Positions 44,665 to 53,995 of a stretch of 64,000 nucleotides of DNA are shown here, in pieces. The notes below the pieces were generated by a model that worked only from the letters and a program-made list of their open reading frames with translations, was not told where the DNA came from and made no database searches. Origin of the DNA: Chitinophaga eiseniae. Its GTDB lineage: Bacteria; Bacteroidota; Bacteroidia; Chitinophagales; Chitinophagaceae. The stretch covers positions 62,001 through 126,000 of the forward strand of contig NZ_JABAHZ010000005.1 of NCBI RefSeq assembly GCF_012641265.1. Reading direction: 5' to 3'. Position numbers and translations under genes: made by a program. Numbering within the stretch: the first letter of the stretch is position 1; each line of letters begins with the position of its first letter.

Positions 44665-44699
44665 GTTGAATTGTCCATTTCCGCTACTTTTTGGCCCGC

Positions 44700-44707
44700 T
44701 ACTTTTG
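44700..44707 (+). promoter_or_regulatory. Candidate -7 element of the SDR gene
   Basis: TACTTTTG matches the TAnnTTTG consensus and ends 19 bases before the ATG at 44727. A very similar TACTTTTTG lies 15 bases upstream. No clear -33 box is seen, as expected for an activator-dependent promoter. Confidence 0.4.
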
Positions 44708-44726
44708 CCTTATAAAATTCACAGAA

Positions 44727-45464
44727 ATGAAATTTGCATTAGTAACAGGAGCCAACAAAAGCATTGGCTTTGAAGTTGTGCAACAACTTGCTCAAAAAGG
44801 AATTTATGTTTATCTCGGTAGTCGTAATCCGCAAAACGGCGCTGAAGCCATTGCTACATTAAAAGCGAAGGGATTAAACAATGTAGAAGTCATTCAGCTT
44901 GACATTACAGATGACGAATCGGTCATTAATGCCCGTAAAGAAATAGGTAAAAAAACAAAAGTGTTAGACATACTTATTAATAATGCGGGTATTTATGGTG
45001 GTTACCCACAAACAGCACTTGACTCAACTATTGACCAGTTCAAAGCAACTTTTGATGCAAATGTTTACGGCGTAGTGCGGGTTACACAGGCATTTATTGA
45101 TTTATTGAAAGAGTCGTCGGCACCCCGTATCGTAAATGTAAGTTCAAGTCAAGGCTCAATCACCCTGCACAGCGACCCAACCTATAAATATTACGACTAC
45201 AAAGGCGTGGTATATCTTTCGTCAAAATCAGCCTTGAATATGTACACGGTTGTTTTGGCATACGAATTAAAAGATACCAACTTCAAAATAAATGCCGTTT
45301 GCCCGGGATATACAAAAACAGATTTCAATGGACATCGTGGGCCTGGATCTGTTCAAGATGCCGGAAAACGGATAATAAAATATGCACTGATTGACAATGA
45401 AGGCCCTACCGGAAAATTTTTCAGTGAAGAAAATAATCCTGAAACAGGAGAAATACCCTGGTAA
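44727..45464 (+). CDS. SDR-family oxidoreductase, paralogue of the 42210 gene
   Basis: A 245-residue short-chain dehydrogenase, started at the ATG at 44727 (MKFALVTGANKSIGF); an earlier in-frame Met only adds an unconserved leader. It shares motifs and length with the SDR at 42210, including the end SEENNPETGEIPW, NNAG, the VNVSSSQGS region and Y-x3-K (YLSSK). An oddity is Ser in place of the second glycine in TGANKSIG (canonical TGxxxGIG); it may alter cofactor affinity. Lies downstream of an AraC regulator. Confidence 0.92.
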   Translation: MKFALVTGANKSIGFEVVQQLAQKGIYVYLGSRNPQNGAEAIATLKAKGLNNVEVIQLDITDDESVINARKEIGKKTKVLDILINNAGIYGGYPQTALDSTIDQFKATFDANVYGVVRVTQAFIDLLKESSAPRIVNVSSSQGSITLHSDPTYKYYDYKGVVYLSSKSALNMYTVVLAYELKDTNFKINAVCPGYTKTDFNGHRGPGSVQDAGKRIIKYALIDNEGPTGKFFSEENNPETGEIPW

Positions 45465-45583
45465 CGAAGAATCGTTCAACCTCCCGGGCCGGATGATGAA
45501 ACCAGACGGTTTATGGTTAAATTCTATAACTTTATAGTGGTTGCCATCCAAATATTGTATAACACTATCTAAGCAGATTAGCC

Positions 45584-46351
45584 ATGGGATATACTGTAAT
45601 AAAACCAGCGCCTGCATTAAACGGCCTGATAAGCCATTTTTCGACGGGTACCTGGAATGAAAATGGACGACAGGACGCCATTTATCATGCTGTGGCCGGT
45701 ACGAACATGGAACTAACCTTTACATTCCGGCGTGAGGGGACATCTTCCGTTCATTTGGTTTCTTCTTCAATCCAGGGAGTAAGAACGACTTATGGGTATT
45801 TTCCTGCCGGCCACTTCAATGAATTTTTTGGTATTTCGTTACTGCCAGGCGCTATTGCTCCTTTTTTAAAACTCTCTCCCGGAGACCTGAACAACAGATT
45901 CTTAGAGCTGCCTGTTACTGCTGGCAAAAGAAGCGAACTATTGATTAACGAAATGGACGCAACCTCTGGTTTAGATGAACGTATAGATTTAGTAACACAG
46001 TTTTTTACTTCTCTCTCAAAAATTAATGTACAGCAGGACGAATTAATGATAAAGGCTGTTACTTATATCAAAGCATGCGAAGGAAACGTAACGGTTGTTG
46101 ATCTGGCAAAAACATTTTTTCTTTCACCCAAGCAGTTCACACGGCGTTTTAAAGCGCTTACCGGATTAAACCCGAAACTGTATGCGAGAATTGTACGTTT
46201 TGAATCCGGAATATCACGCCATAATAGAATACATTCACTTACTGACGTTGCGTACAAGAGCGGCTATTTTGATCAATCACATTTTATCAATGATTTCAAA
46301 ACTTTCTCCGGGATAAATCCCCATATGTACTTTAAAAAGAAACTTTCTTAA
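45584..46351 (+). CDS. AraC-family transcriptional regulator with DUF6597-type N-domain
   Basis: A 255-residue regulator. Residues 1-120 fit the DUF6597-type sensor domain (YTVIKPAPALNGLISHFSTG), and the C-terminal 100 residues form the AraC double helix-turn-helix (NVTVVDLAKTFFLSPKQFTR then SLTDVAYKSGYFDQSHFIND). It is followed by the Old Yellow Enzyme gene after 64 bases and probably regulates it. Confidence 0.9.
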   Translation: MGYTVIKPAPALNGLISHFSTGTWNENGRQDAIYHAVAGTNMELTFTFRREGTSSVHLVSSSIQGVRTTYGYFPAGHFNEFFGISLLPGAIAPFLKLSPGDLNNRFLELPVTAGKRSELLINEMDATSGLDERIDLVTQFFTSLSKINVQQDELMIKAVTYIKACEGNVTVVDLAKTFFLSPKQFTRRFKALTGLNPKLYARIVRFESGISRHNRIHSLTDVAYKSGYFDQSHFINDFKTFSGINPHMYFKKKLS

Positions 46352-46394
46352 AGAGAATGTCTGTTTTTTCCAATTTTCGGGTTTTACCTGGATG

Positions 46395-46402
46395 TAAATT
46401 TG
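46395..46402 (+). promoter_or_regulatory. Candidate -7 element of the Old Yellow Enzyme gene
   Basis: TAAATTTG matches TAnnTTTG exactly and ends 13 bases before the ATG at 46416. No convincing TTTG -33 box is found. Confidence 0.4.
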
Positions 46403-46415
46403 AAAAAAATAAGGC

Positions 46416-47504
46416 ATGATATCATTGTTTTCGAGCTACAAGACAGCTCATTTAATGCTTAGAAACCGCGTGGTGATGGCCCCTATGACAAGGGCCAGGG
46501 CAGGTAATAAAGGGGTACCATCAGATTTGACAGTTGAATACTACAGACAACGTGCTTCTGCCGGTTTAATCATTTCGGAAGGAATAGCAGTAAGTCCAAA
46601 CGCGATAGGCGGCTTAAATATTCCCGGTATTTTTCATACTGATCAAATAGAAGGATGGAAAAAAGTAACTGCTGCCGTACATGAACGCAGCGCTATGATG
46701 TTTGCCCAGCTTTGGCATGTAGGCAGAATGTCGCACCCAGATCTGCTGGGGAATGAACTACCATTAGCGCCTTCGGCCATCAACCCGGATGAGCATGTGT
46801 ATACTGCAAGTGGATATACGCAAACAGTTACTCCCAGGGAAATGTCCATTGAAGATATTGAGCAAACCATTCAGGAATTCTGTATCGCTGCCCAAAATGC
46901 TTCCCATGCCGGATTTGATGGCATCGAACTACATGCTGCCAATGGCTATCTTTTCCACCAGTTTTTTGCAAAATGTGCCAATCGGCGAACAGACAAATAT
47001 GGAGGTTCCATTGAAAACAGGTCCCGGTTTTTATTTGATATACTTGATCGCATCAAAAAAATTGCCCCCTCAATAAAAATCGCCGTTCGTTTATCTCCCG
47101 ACTGGAACAATCTTTTTGGTATTACTACAGATGATGAAACACAGGAGCTATTTAAGTATTTGTGCACGCGATTAAATGATTACGATTTAGCTTACCTGCA
47201 CATTGCCGGCTTTCCCTTAAATAGTACAGATGACCCGATGAAACAGATGTTAGCCTCTGCTACCTATTACCGAAAATTTTACAGCGGTACTTATATGATT
47301 AACCGGGATTTTGACCGGGAAACCGCTAACCGGGCTATAGACGAGGGTATCGCGGACCTGGTATCCTTTGGAAAGCTATACATCGCTAACCCCGACCTGG
47401 TCGAGCGATTTAAAGCCAATGCGCCGCTTAATCATGTTAATCAAAATAGTTACTATACAGGAGCAGCTGGATACACCGATTATCCAACCCTGGAGTCTTT
47501 TTAG
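46416..47504 (+). CDS. Old Yellow Enzyme-family alkene reductase
   Basis: A 362-residue FMN-dependent TIM-barrel ene-reductase. Signatures are NRVVMAPMTRARAG near the start, QLWHVGRMSHPDL, the substrate-binding GFDGIELHAANGYLFHQFF, and NRRTDKYGGSIENRSRF. Members reduce activated C=C bonds of electrophiles such as enones or nitro compounds using NAD(P)H. The AraC gene upstream and the SnoaL-like gene 22 bases downstream suggest an inducible unit dealing with reactive compounds. Confidence 0.95.
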   Translation: MISLFSSYKTAHLMLRNRVVMAPMTRARAGNKGVPSDLTVEYYRQRASAGLIISEGIAVSPNAIGGLNIPGIFHTDQIEGWKKVTAAVHERSAMMFAQLWHVGRMSHPDLLGNELPLAPSAINPDEHVYTASGYTQTVTPREMSIEDIEQTIQEFCIAAQNASHAGFDGIELHAANGYLFHQFFAKCANRRTDKYGGSIENRSRFLFDILDRIKKIAPSIKIAVRLSPDWNNLFGITTDDETQELFKYLCTRLNDYDLAYLHIAGFPLNSTDDPMKQMLASATYYRKFYSGTYMINRDFDRETANRAIDEGIADLVSFGKLYIANPDLVERFKANAPLNHVNQNSYYTGAAGYTDYPTLESF

Positions 47505-47526
47505 CATCAAAATTAATAATATAAAA

Positions 47527-47964
47527 ATGGAGCAACGTCCCACGGTCTTCCAACCTTATAATTTGCGGCGCATAGACGATTTTATAAACGAATTACAGGA
47601 GGCCATTGATACAGGTGATGCAGATCTGTTCAATAAACGATTTGCAAAAGATGTGCTTTGGGGTAGCCCTTTTGCGGCCATTGTTTCCGGCTACGACCAG
47701 ATTCATGCGATTCATGAAAGAATGTTCTCGGCAGTAAAAGCAGGGCAAAACAAATCTATTTATAAGATAGATTATGCCGGATTCCTCGCAAAAAACGTTG
47801 CAGTAGCTTATGTAAGGCGAACGTCTTCACCACCTAATTACGCAAAAGATGCTGAAGGCGGCTTTGATGAACTTGCCATTTTCATTTTAGTGTATAAGAA
47901 TAAAAGCTGGTGGCTGGCTGCCGCTCAGCATGTACCAGACAGAAGGAATGTTTATATATCTTAG
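47527..47964 (+). CDS. SnoaL-like (SgcJ/EcaC-type) protein
   Basis: A 145-residue alpha+beta barrel protein of the NTF2-like group, started at the ATG at 47527. Typical regions are INELQEAIDTGDADLFNKRF, VLWGSPFAAIVSGYDQI and the strand-rich ELAIFILVYKNKSWWLAAAQ. Such proteins bind or isomerise small hydrophobic molecules; activity is unknown here. It follows the alkene reductase by 22 bases in the same direction and probably shares its transcript. Confidence 0.85.
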   Translation: MEQRPTVFQPYNLRRIDDFINELQEAIDTGDADLFNKRFAKDVLWGSPFAAIVSGYDQIHAIHERMFSAVKAGQNKSIYKIDYAGFLAKNVAVAYVRRTSSPPNYAKDAEGGFDELAIFILVYKNKSWWLAAAQHVPDRRNVYIS

Positions 47965-48136
47965 GTTATGTTTTCAATGCAACAGTAATAGTATGAAAAC
48001 ACCAGGCAGGCCAGAAACAATTTGGACTTTTCAAGACAATAATTTTGGACTTTACACGAAAGCTAGCCGAAAATTTTATGCTCAACTTTGTAACATAAAA
48101 TTTTCAGACAATGGAAAATAGAAAAGCATACATTAG

Positions 48137-48628
48137 AATGAACTATTACCAAATTTCATTAATTCTTTACAACCTTATTACAATCATGGAATAATCAAAG
48201 CGCCCTTTGCCGACGTGAAGCGAGAGGAGTTGCTTCTCATTCTTTTGCAAAAACAACCTGATTTAGCGGGTGTATTTTTTGATTTCGGTATACCACAGAA
48301 AATAAACATGGAGGAATTTATGAATAAAAATTTCACATTCAATGTAAGCATTGAACGTTTTGCCTTCCATACAGGACGCAGTTTATCAGCGTTTAAAAGA
48401 GATTTCAGAGCAATATTCAATGACACTCCCAACCATTGGTTAGTAAAAAAACGTTTACAGGAAGCATATTTCCTTATTGACAAGAAGAACCCAAAATCAT
48501 CTGACATCTATCTGGAGTTAGGTTTTGAAACTTTATCGCATTTTTCTTATGCTTTCAAAAAAGAGTTCGGGCAGACACCAACCGAACTAGCCGATCCAAA
48601 GGCGAAGACAGCCGCTAACATTAGATAA
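48137..48628 (+). pseudogene. 5'-truncated AraC-family regulator
   Basis: The open frame runs from just after a TAG at 48134-48136. Sequence typical of AraC regulators starts at once (NELLPNFINSLQPYYNHG) and goes on to the complete DNA-binding part (FAFHTGRSLSAFKRDFRAIF, KPSSDIYLELGF-like SSDIYLELGFETLSHFSYAF). The expected N-terminal cupin half of about 120 residues is missing, and no ATG is available before the conserved part; a GTG at 48215 could start a 137-residue DNA-binding-only product. I read it as a gene remnant, though a short functional protein is not excluded. Confidence 0.65.
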
Positions 48629-48923
48629 ATAGATACTCCAGTCACAAATTTAAGCCGCTGCACACCGCAGTGGCTTTTTTCTTTTCACCGGCAACCCGGT
48701 CTTGCGTTTTAATCCCCGCTGCATTTCCCTTTTGTGACCACCCACAAAGGATTCAGCAGATCCAATTTGCTATACATGAGAAAATCATATAATGATTTCC
48801 CAATACGTGAGACACTGTCTCACAAATCAACATGGAGCCATTATTTTGAAATCCTCAAATCAGATTCAGATTTAAGTACCCCAATAAAAAACAGTTAGAA
48901 AATGCGCTGAGCAAATTGCTTGA

Positions 48924-49454
48924 TCACCGGTAACGATTAGTACAATTTGAAATTTTAGCGAGTACCTGATCTCTGCGGTTCGATAAAGTACCACTCACTT
49001 CAATCATCTCTATACCAAAATCCCCAATCCAATCATAGAGCAGATCATTAACCAGGCATCTGAGTTTTGGCAGATCTGTCTGATGGTCGGGTATCAAATC
49101 CGGTTCTTCTATGGGAACAAACACCAAAAGGTCGATTCCAGCAATTACTGTTTGAGCTGTTTCAAATAGCTTCTGAATATTCCTACCTGGGTCAACAACA
49201 TGCAGATAAGCTAAGATGTCAATGACACATCTGTCAAATATCACATTGTTTTCGCTGCTGGAAACCAGTTTAGCAGCATAGTTAAACTGTTCAATAAAAT
49301 CTTCCGCAGTAGGCTTTTCAGAGAATTCATGCCCCGACGCCTCCAATTGATAATATGGTTCTGTTTCAAGAGTATACCCAGGAAGATTCTCCAGAAGTTC
49401 TTCTGTCAATGTCGTCTTACCCACCTTGTGAGCACCGCATATCGCAATTCTCAT
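48924..49454 (-). CDS. P-loop ATPase/kinase-like protein (AAA_28 type)
   Basis: A 176-residue protein started at the ATG at 49452-49454 (MRIAICGAHKVGKTTLTEEL); the longer open frame upstream runs into the tRNA gene and is not coding. The Walker A motif is GAHKVGKTT; NNVIFDRCVIDILAYL is the usual partner motif of AAA_28/NadR-like kinases, and LLVFVPIEEPDL fits the strand and lid. It probably phosphorylates a small molecule; which one is unknown. It is alone, downstream of tRNA-Lys. Confidence 0.8.
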   Translation of the reverse strand: MRIAICGAHKVGKTTLTEELLENLPGYTLETEPYYQLEASGHEFSEKPTAEDFIEQFNYAAKLVSSSENNVIFDRCVIDILAYLHVVDPGRNIQKLFETAQTVIAGIDLLVFVPIEEPDLIPDHQTDLPKLRCLVNDLLYDWIGDFGIEMIEVSGTLSNRRDQVLAKISNCTNRYR

Positions 49455-49480
49455 TTTCAATTCGATTTGAAATAAGACAA

Positions 49481-49510
49481 AATAAAACAGGTTCGCAAAT
49501 GCGAACCTGT
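49481..49510 (-). terminator. Intrinsic terminator of the tRNA-Lys gene
   Basis: On the minus strand an 11-bp stem (ACAGGTTCGCA with TGCGAACCTGT) is followed by TTTTATTTTG, a classical rho-independent terminator, beginning 8 bases beyond the tRNA 3' end. Confidence 0.85.
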
Positions 49511-49517
49511 CTCTCTG

Positions 49518-49590
49518 TGATCCCCTTGGGACTCGAACCCAAGACCCATACATTAAAAGTGTATTGCTCTACCAACTGAGCTAGGGAATC
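49518..49590 (-). tRNA. tRNA-Lys(TTT)
   Basis: A 73-nt cloverleaf: acceptor GATTCCC pairs with GGGGATC (one G-T), D-arm GCTCAGTTGGTAGAGC, anticodon arm ATACA-CTTTTAA-TGTAT with anticodon TTT at bases 49555-49557, variable GGGTC, T-arm TTGGG-TTCGAGT-CCCAA, discriminator A. CCA is not encoded. Followed by a strong terminator. Confidence 0.98.
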
Positions 49591-49666
49591 ATTCACCCCG
49601 TTTATTTAACGGAGTGCAAAGATAGTAATTATTTACTCCCGGCCAAATTTATTTGAAATATTTTTA

Positions 49667-52093
49667 TCATTTCCCCGTAAACACAAGCTTGTAGCGGATT
49701 ACAGCGTCATCTTTTTCTTCTTTACTGAAGATATGCAGCAGGTAATACTTGCCCGCCACCCAATCATTTACAGCGTTATCGTAAAACGGACTACCAGGAT
49801 TGCCGCTTTGCCCGCCGGGATAAATACCATATGCTTCTGTTTTATCCGACAGCTGTACCACCATTCTCCACGAGGGCCCATGGTCGTTCTTGGTAGCGTT
49901 TACGATATGCTGACCGCCGCCGGTGTTCAGGTGAAGGGCGCTGAAAGCGGGGATGCCGCGGGAAAGGTGATTGATATTGGTACCGCGGGCTTTGCCCAGC
50001 TCCAGTTTGCCAGCTTTATTCAACTCGCTTACTTCGTTTACAGTGGCTACAAAAGCACCGTGCACCAACTGCGACAAAGTTTCTTTCTGTGGCGTGTTGA
50101 TGTTGTCGATAAAATGAAACGAGGTATCGCGCAACAGGATTTGCAGGGTGGTGATAGCCTGCGGATAAGCCAGTGTGGTAGTGTCTTTGGGGTGAAGTTC
50201 ATCTCCCCATAGGGTATCTTCCAGGTGCGTCCAGAAGGTATTGAAGATGGTAGCGCCTTTGCTGTCGGGCGTAGCCATACAATCCCACGACGATAACAGT
50301 TGCCAGTAAGGCTGCTGTTGTGCTGTCAGGGAGCTGCTGTCGATATGTTGCCGGATCATGGGCAGCGCGGCAGCGGCAAACAGGTTTTTCTCATCATTTT
50401 GCAGCTGCATCATGTCCTGTGTGGTGATGGCGTTCATCGCGGCCAGCCGCTCGTTGATACGCACGCCGCGATACAGGTCGTAATGTCCATATAAACGATA
50501 AGGGTACGTGCTATCGGTGGCGCGCTGGTTGGCGGAGCTCACAAATCCACGTGCAGGATTTTTGATATGCGGCAGTTCTTCATGTGGAATAAATCCCTGC
50601 CAGGAGAAAGAGCTGTCGGTACCCGGCATGATCCATTTACCCTGGTCTTTCCAGCGTAATGGATATTGCCCATTATGCCAGATGGCAATGTCACCCGCTT
50701 TATCGGCAAATACAAAGTTTTGTGCGGGACAGGTATATATCGATAATGCCTGCAGGTAATCGTCGTAATTACGTGCCTTATTCAACCGGTTAAAGGTGGC
50801 CAGCTCATTGGAAGAATCCAGTGCTTTCCAACGCATGGCCAGGAAAGTTTGACGGGTAGTCTTTTCCGGGAAGGTGTTGTCGAACATTACCGGGCCAAAT
50901 ACCGTATAGGCCACGGTATCATGTATGGTGGCGCCACCACGCACTTTGATGTCCTCTACACGGAGTGTAGCCGGGCGATAGTTGCCGTTATACAGGTATT
51001 CCTGTTTACCGTTGCGGAATTGCATACGGTAGTAATCTTTTACATCTTCCTCTCCATTGGTAACGCCCCAGGCAATATGATCATTAAAGCCAATAATGAC
51101 GCCGGGAGAACCGGGCAACGATGCGCCGTATACATTCATACCAGGCGTTTGCAGCTGTATCTCATACCACAGGGAAGGCAGGGAGAGCCCCAGATGCGGA
51201 TCGCTGCACAGGATAGGCGCGCCGGAACGGGTTTTACTGCCGGCTACGGCCCAGTTATTACTGCCATTGGCCGGATCGGGCTTATCCATCTGGTATTTCA
51301 TAAACGCTGCATCGGCGGCCACTATGCTATCCGGCGGCGCTACGGCCTTTGCAGACGCAGCAGCATAGGCAGTTCCTTTGGGAATGATCGGGTCGGTGGC
51401 ATCGTGATAATCCGGGTACAACAGGTCAAAATCCTTCATGGAAAAGAGGCGACGGGCATTGGTAAATTCCAGGTCGTTGCAGAACCCTGCCAGGTCATGT
51501 GCCATGTATTTCAATAGCAGGGCGGATTTGATCACATCCCATTGCTCCGGTTTATAGTCGAGTATTTTATATTCTACGGGGTAGGTCGCTGGTGTAAGAG
51601 TAGCAATATAAGCGTTGATACCAGCGGCGTAGGAAGTCACGGCCGTTTTGGTGTCCGGGTCTGCCATCATTTCCTTCACTGTTTGCTCGGCGGCGTATAC
51701 CATGCCGAGACGGCGCTGCCGGCGATCGTATTCAATGGTCCGGGTACCCAGTATCTCAGAGAGTCGCCCGGCGGCAGCATAGGTCTGCAATTCCATCTGC
51801 CAGAGCCGGTCGCGCGCCGTTACATAACCTTGTACATAAAAAGCGTCGGCATCGTTGTCGGCGAAAACATGGGGTACCATGCGGTCGTCGTACCATACTT
51901 CTGCTTTGCCCGATAAGCCGGGTAATACCAATTGCTCGCGGGGAAATTCACCAATTGGCTCTGCATTTTGCCAGAAACCGGTTTGCGGGCTTAACAAATT
52001 TCCGAGAGGTGGTACCTGGCCCAGTTTGTGGCTGAAAGCATAAGCAAGCGATAATGTAATTGCGGCGGTTATAACAGCTGGAATGATTCTCAT
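49667..52093 (-). CDS. Penicillin acylase family (S45) N-terminal nucleophile hydrolase
   Basis: An 808-residue exported hydrolase with an N-terminal signal or anchor (residues 1-20). The Ntn-hydrolase fold is recognised from DADAFYVQGYVTARDRLWQM, the autocatalytic site around S278 in NGSNNWAVAGS (Ser becomes the N-terminal nucleophile after self-cleavage) and GVTNGEEDVKDYY. Penicillin acylases and acyl-homoserine-lactone or other amide acylases share this family, so the natural substrate is not assignable. The gene stands alone and is followed on the same strand by tRNA-Lys. Confidence 0.92.
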   Translation of the reverse strand: MRIIPAVITAAITLSLAYAFSHKLGQVPPLGNLLSPQTGFWQNAEPIGEFPREQLVLPGLSGKAEVWYDDRMVPHVFADNDADAFYVQGYVTARDRLWQMELQTYAAAGRLSEILGTRTIEYDRRQRRLGMVYAAEQTVKEMMADPDTKTAVTSYAAGINAYIATLTPATYPVEYKILDYKPEQWDVIKSALLLKYMAHDLAGFCNDLEFTNARRLFSMKDFDLLYPDYHDATDPIIPKGTAYAAASAKAVAPPDSIVAADAAFMKYQMDKPDPANGSNNWAVAGSKTRSGAPILCSDPHLGLSLPSLWYEIQLQTPGMNVYGASLPGSPGVIIGFNDHIAWGVTNGEEDVKDYYRMQFRNGKQEYLYNGNYRPATLRVEDIKVRGGATIHDTVAYTVFGPVMFDNTFPEKTTRQTFLAMRWKALDSSNELATFNRLNKARNYDDYLQALSIYTCPAQNFVFADKAGDIAIWHNGQYPLRWKDQGKWIMPGTDSSFSWQGFIPHEELPHIKNPARGFVSSANQRATDSTYPYRLYGHYDLYRGVRINERLAAMNAITTQDMMQLQNDEKNLFAAAALPMIRQHIDSSSLTAQQQPYWQLLSSWDCMATPDSKGATIFNTFWTHLEDTLWGDELHPKDTTTLAYPQAITTLQILLRDTSFHFIDNINTPQKETLSQLVHGAFVATVNEVSELNKAGKLELGKARGTNINHLSRGIPAFSALHLNTGGGQHIVNATKNDHGPSWRMVVQLSDKTEAYGIYPGGQSGNPGSPFYDNAVNDWVAGKYYLLHIFSKEEKDDAVIRYKLVFTGK

Positions 52094-52145
52094 AATACGG
52101 ATCGGATGTAATATGTAAAATACATCAAATTTGTCTTATATCCGC

Positions 52146-53261
52146 TTACGCCTCCAATACTTTTATAAGCCGCTCTACTTCATCGGAAGTATTAAAACTA
52201 TGCAGTACCACCCGCAGCCGCTCGGCCCCTTTGGGCACAGTAGGATGCAGTATAGGCCGCACATCCAGTCCTGCCTGCTGCAGCCGTGCCGCCACCTGCC
52301 GGGTATTTTCATTACCACGGGTAAGCACGGCCTGTATGGGCGTATGGCCAGGCAATAACTCGGTGCGTGAGATGCCCGCACGGAACTGCTCAATTAATTC
52401 CGACAGCTTTTTCCGCTCTGTCTGCATATAGGGGAAAGTGGCATATCCCGCTTCTATGGCTGCCAGGGACGCAGGAGGTAAAGCAGTAGTATAGATAAAG
52501 GACCGGGAGAAGTTAATGAGATACTCCCGCAGCAGCGTCGTTCCCAGTATCACAGCGCCGTGACAACCTACTGCCTTTCCAAAGGTATGTACCCGGGCAA
52601 AACACTGTGCTTCCAGCTGCAGTTGTTGCACCAGCCCTTCTCCTGCGTCCCCGATAATACCGGTGGCATGGGCTTCATCTACCACCAGGTGGGCCTGGTA
52701 GCGGCTGCACAGCGCGGCAATGGCCGTTAATGGCGCCAGATCCCCATCCATAGAGTACACGGATTCTATGGCCACAAAAATATGGCCGGTGGCATGTTTT
52801 AACTTTTTCTCCAGGTCGGTAATATCATTATGCTGAAAGGAAAAAGACTGAGCAGCCGACAACCGCACCCCATCACGGATAGAGGCATGTATCAGCTGGT
52901 CGTAAATGATGGTGTCGCCCTTACCACCCAGGCAGGAAAACAGCCCCAGGTTGGCGTCGTAACCGGAATTATATAGCAGTCCCGCTTCGGCACGGTGAAA
53001 AGCCGCCAGGTCTTTTTCTACCGATTCTATCCATTCATAATTACCTGCCAGTAACCTCGAGCCGGTGCTGCCATGCGCCGGATGACGCTCCTCCATCAGC
53101 GTATGAATATAAGCCCTCACCGCCGGGTGACGGGCAAGTCCCAAATAATCATTTGAACAAAAATCTACTTTGTCTCCCGGCAGCCGCAACTCCCGGAATG
53201 CTTGCCGGGCCTTGCGTTCATCGAGCAATTGGGAGAGAAATGATATATCAGCAGTATGCAT
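52146..53261 (-). CDS. bioF: 8-amino-7-oxononanoate synthase-like enzyme
   Basis: A 371-residue fold type I PLP enzyme of the alpha-oxoamine synthase family, started at the ATG at 53259-53261 (MHTADISFLSQLLDE). Family motifs are CSNDYLGLARH, GSTGSRLLAGN, VVDEAHATGIIGDAG and the PLP lysine in FGKAVGCHGAV. BioF condenses pimeloyl-ACP or -CoA with alanine to give KAPA, an early step in biotin synthesis. Related 2-amino-3-ketobutyrate ligases cannot be fully excluded, but bioB in the same window supports bioF. It is divergent from miaE with a 79-base gap. Confidence 0.85.
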   Translation of the reverse strand: MHTADISFLSQLLDERKARQAFRELRLPGDKVDFCSNDYLGLARHPAVRAYIHTLMEERHPAHGSTGSRLLAGNYEWIESVEKDLAAFHRAEAGLLYNSGYDANLGLFSCLGGKGDTIIYDQLIHASIRDGVRLSAAQSFSFQHNDITDLEKKLKHATGHIFVAIESVYSMDGDLAPLTAIAALCSRYQAHLVVDEAHATGIIGDAGEGLVQQLQLEAQCFARVHTFGKAVGCHGAVILGTTLLREYLINFSRSFIYTTALPPASLAAIEAGYATFPYMQTERKKLSELIEQFRAGISRTELLPGHTPIQAVLTRGNENTRQVAARLQQAGLDVRPILHPTVPKGAERLRVVLHSFNTSDEVERLIKVLEA

Positions 53262-53340
53262 AGCTCCATCTTTAGCGATGCACAATTTAAACTTTGCCTT
53301 TATCTTCGCAAAAAAGCGATCTACCAAGGACTATATTCAC

Positions 53341-53937
53341 ATGAGCAAAGTATCTATACTCGGACTGAAACTGCCTACCGACCCACGATGGGTAAACCTG
53401 GCGGCTATTTCATTGCAGGACATTCTCACCGACCACGCCTACTGTGAACAAAAGGCGGCATCTTCCGCTATTTCACTGATCCAGCGCAACCCGGAAAGAA
53501 CCAGGCTGGTAGAGGAACTGGCGCCTATTGTTACGGAAGAATGGGGCCACTTCCGGCAAGTGCTGGCCGAACTGAAAAAACGTGGCCTGTCGCTCGGCAA
53601 GCAGCGTAAAGACGACTACGTAAACGCATTAATGGATAACCGTGTAAAAGGAGGCCATGCCGACGACAGCTTTCTCGATGCACTCCTGATATTTGCCCTG
53701 ATTGAGGCCCGCAGCTGCGAACGGTTCCGCCTCCTCAGCGAAGGGCTCGAAGATGAATACCTGCGCGAATTCTACCGCAAGTTCATGGTGTCTGAAGCTG
53801 GCCACTACCGCCTCTTCATCGACCTCGCCAATGAATATTTCCCGGAAGAAAAAGTAAGAAACCGCTGGCAGGAATGGCTGAAAATCGAAGCTGAAATCCT
53901 CCAAAACATAGATGTTCGGGGCGACAGAATGCATTAG
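53341..53937 (+). CDS. miaE: tRNA-(ms2io6A)-hydroxylase
   Basis: A 198-residue carboxylate-bridged diiron monooxygenase that hydroxylates the isopentenyl group of the modified adenosine at tRNA position 37. The start at 53341 begins MSKVSILGLKLPTDPRWV. Diiron ligand motifs appear in TDHAYCEQKAASSAISLI, VTEEWGHFRQV, LIEARSCERFR and VSEAGHYRLF, with the usual E-x2-H spacing. Length is normal. The closing hairpin lies directly downstream. Confidence 0.92.
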   Translation: MSKVSILGLKLPTDPRWVNLAAISLQDILTDHAYCEQKAASSAISLIQRNPERTRLVEELAPIVTEEWGHFRQVLAELKKRGLSLGKQRKDDYVNALMDNRVKGGHADDSFLDALLIFALIEARSCERFRLLSEGLEDEYLREFYRKFMVSEAGHYRLFIDLANEYFPEEKVRNRWQEWLKIEAEILQNIDVRGDRMH

Positions 53938-53943
53938 TTCTCT

Positions 53944-53994
53944 GAAGCTAAAAGCAGAAAACACAATAGCTTTGTGCTTTCTGCTTTCAGCTTC
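53944..53994. terminator. Terminator between miaE and the patatin gene
   Basis: A long stem: GAAGCT-a-AAAGCAGAAA-a-CACAA paired with TTGTG-c-TTTCTGCTTT-c-AGCTTC, with single-base bulges opposite each other. It lies 6 bases after miaE and just beyond the stop of the convergent patatin gene; a bidirectional terminator is likely. Confidence 0.8.
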
Positions 53995-53995
53995 T

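Noticed and set aside
49500-49600. Integration site at tRNA-Lys
   Set aside because: No integrase gene is close and no repeat of the tRNA 3' end was seen nearby.
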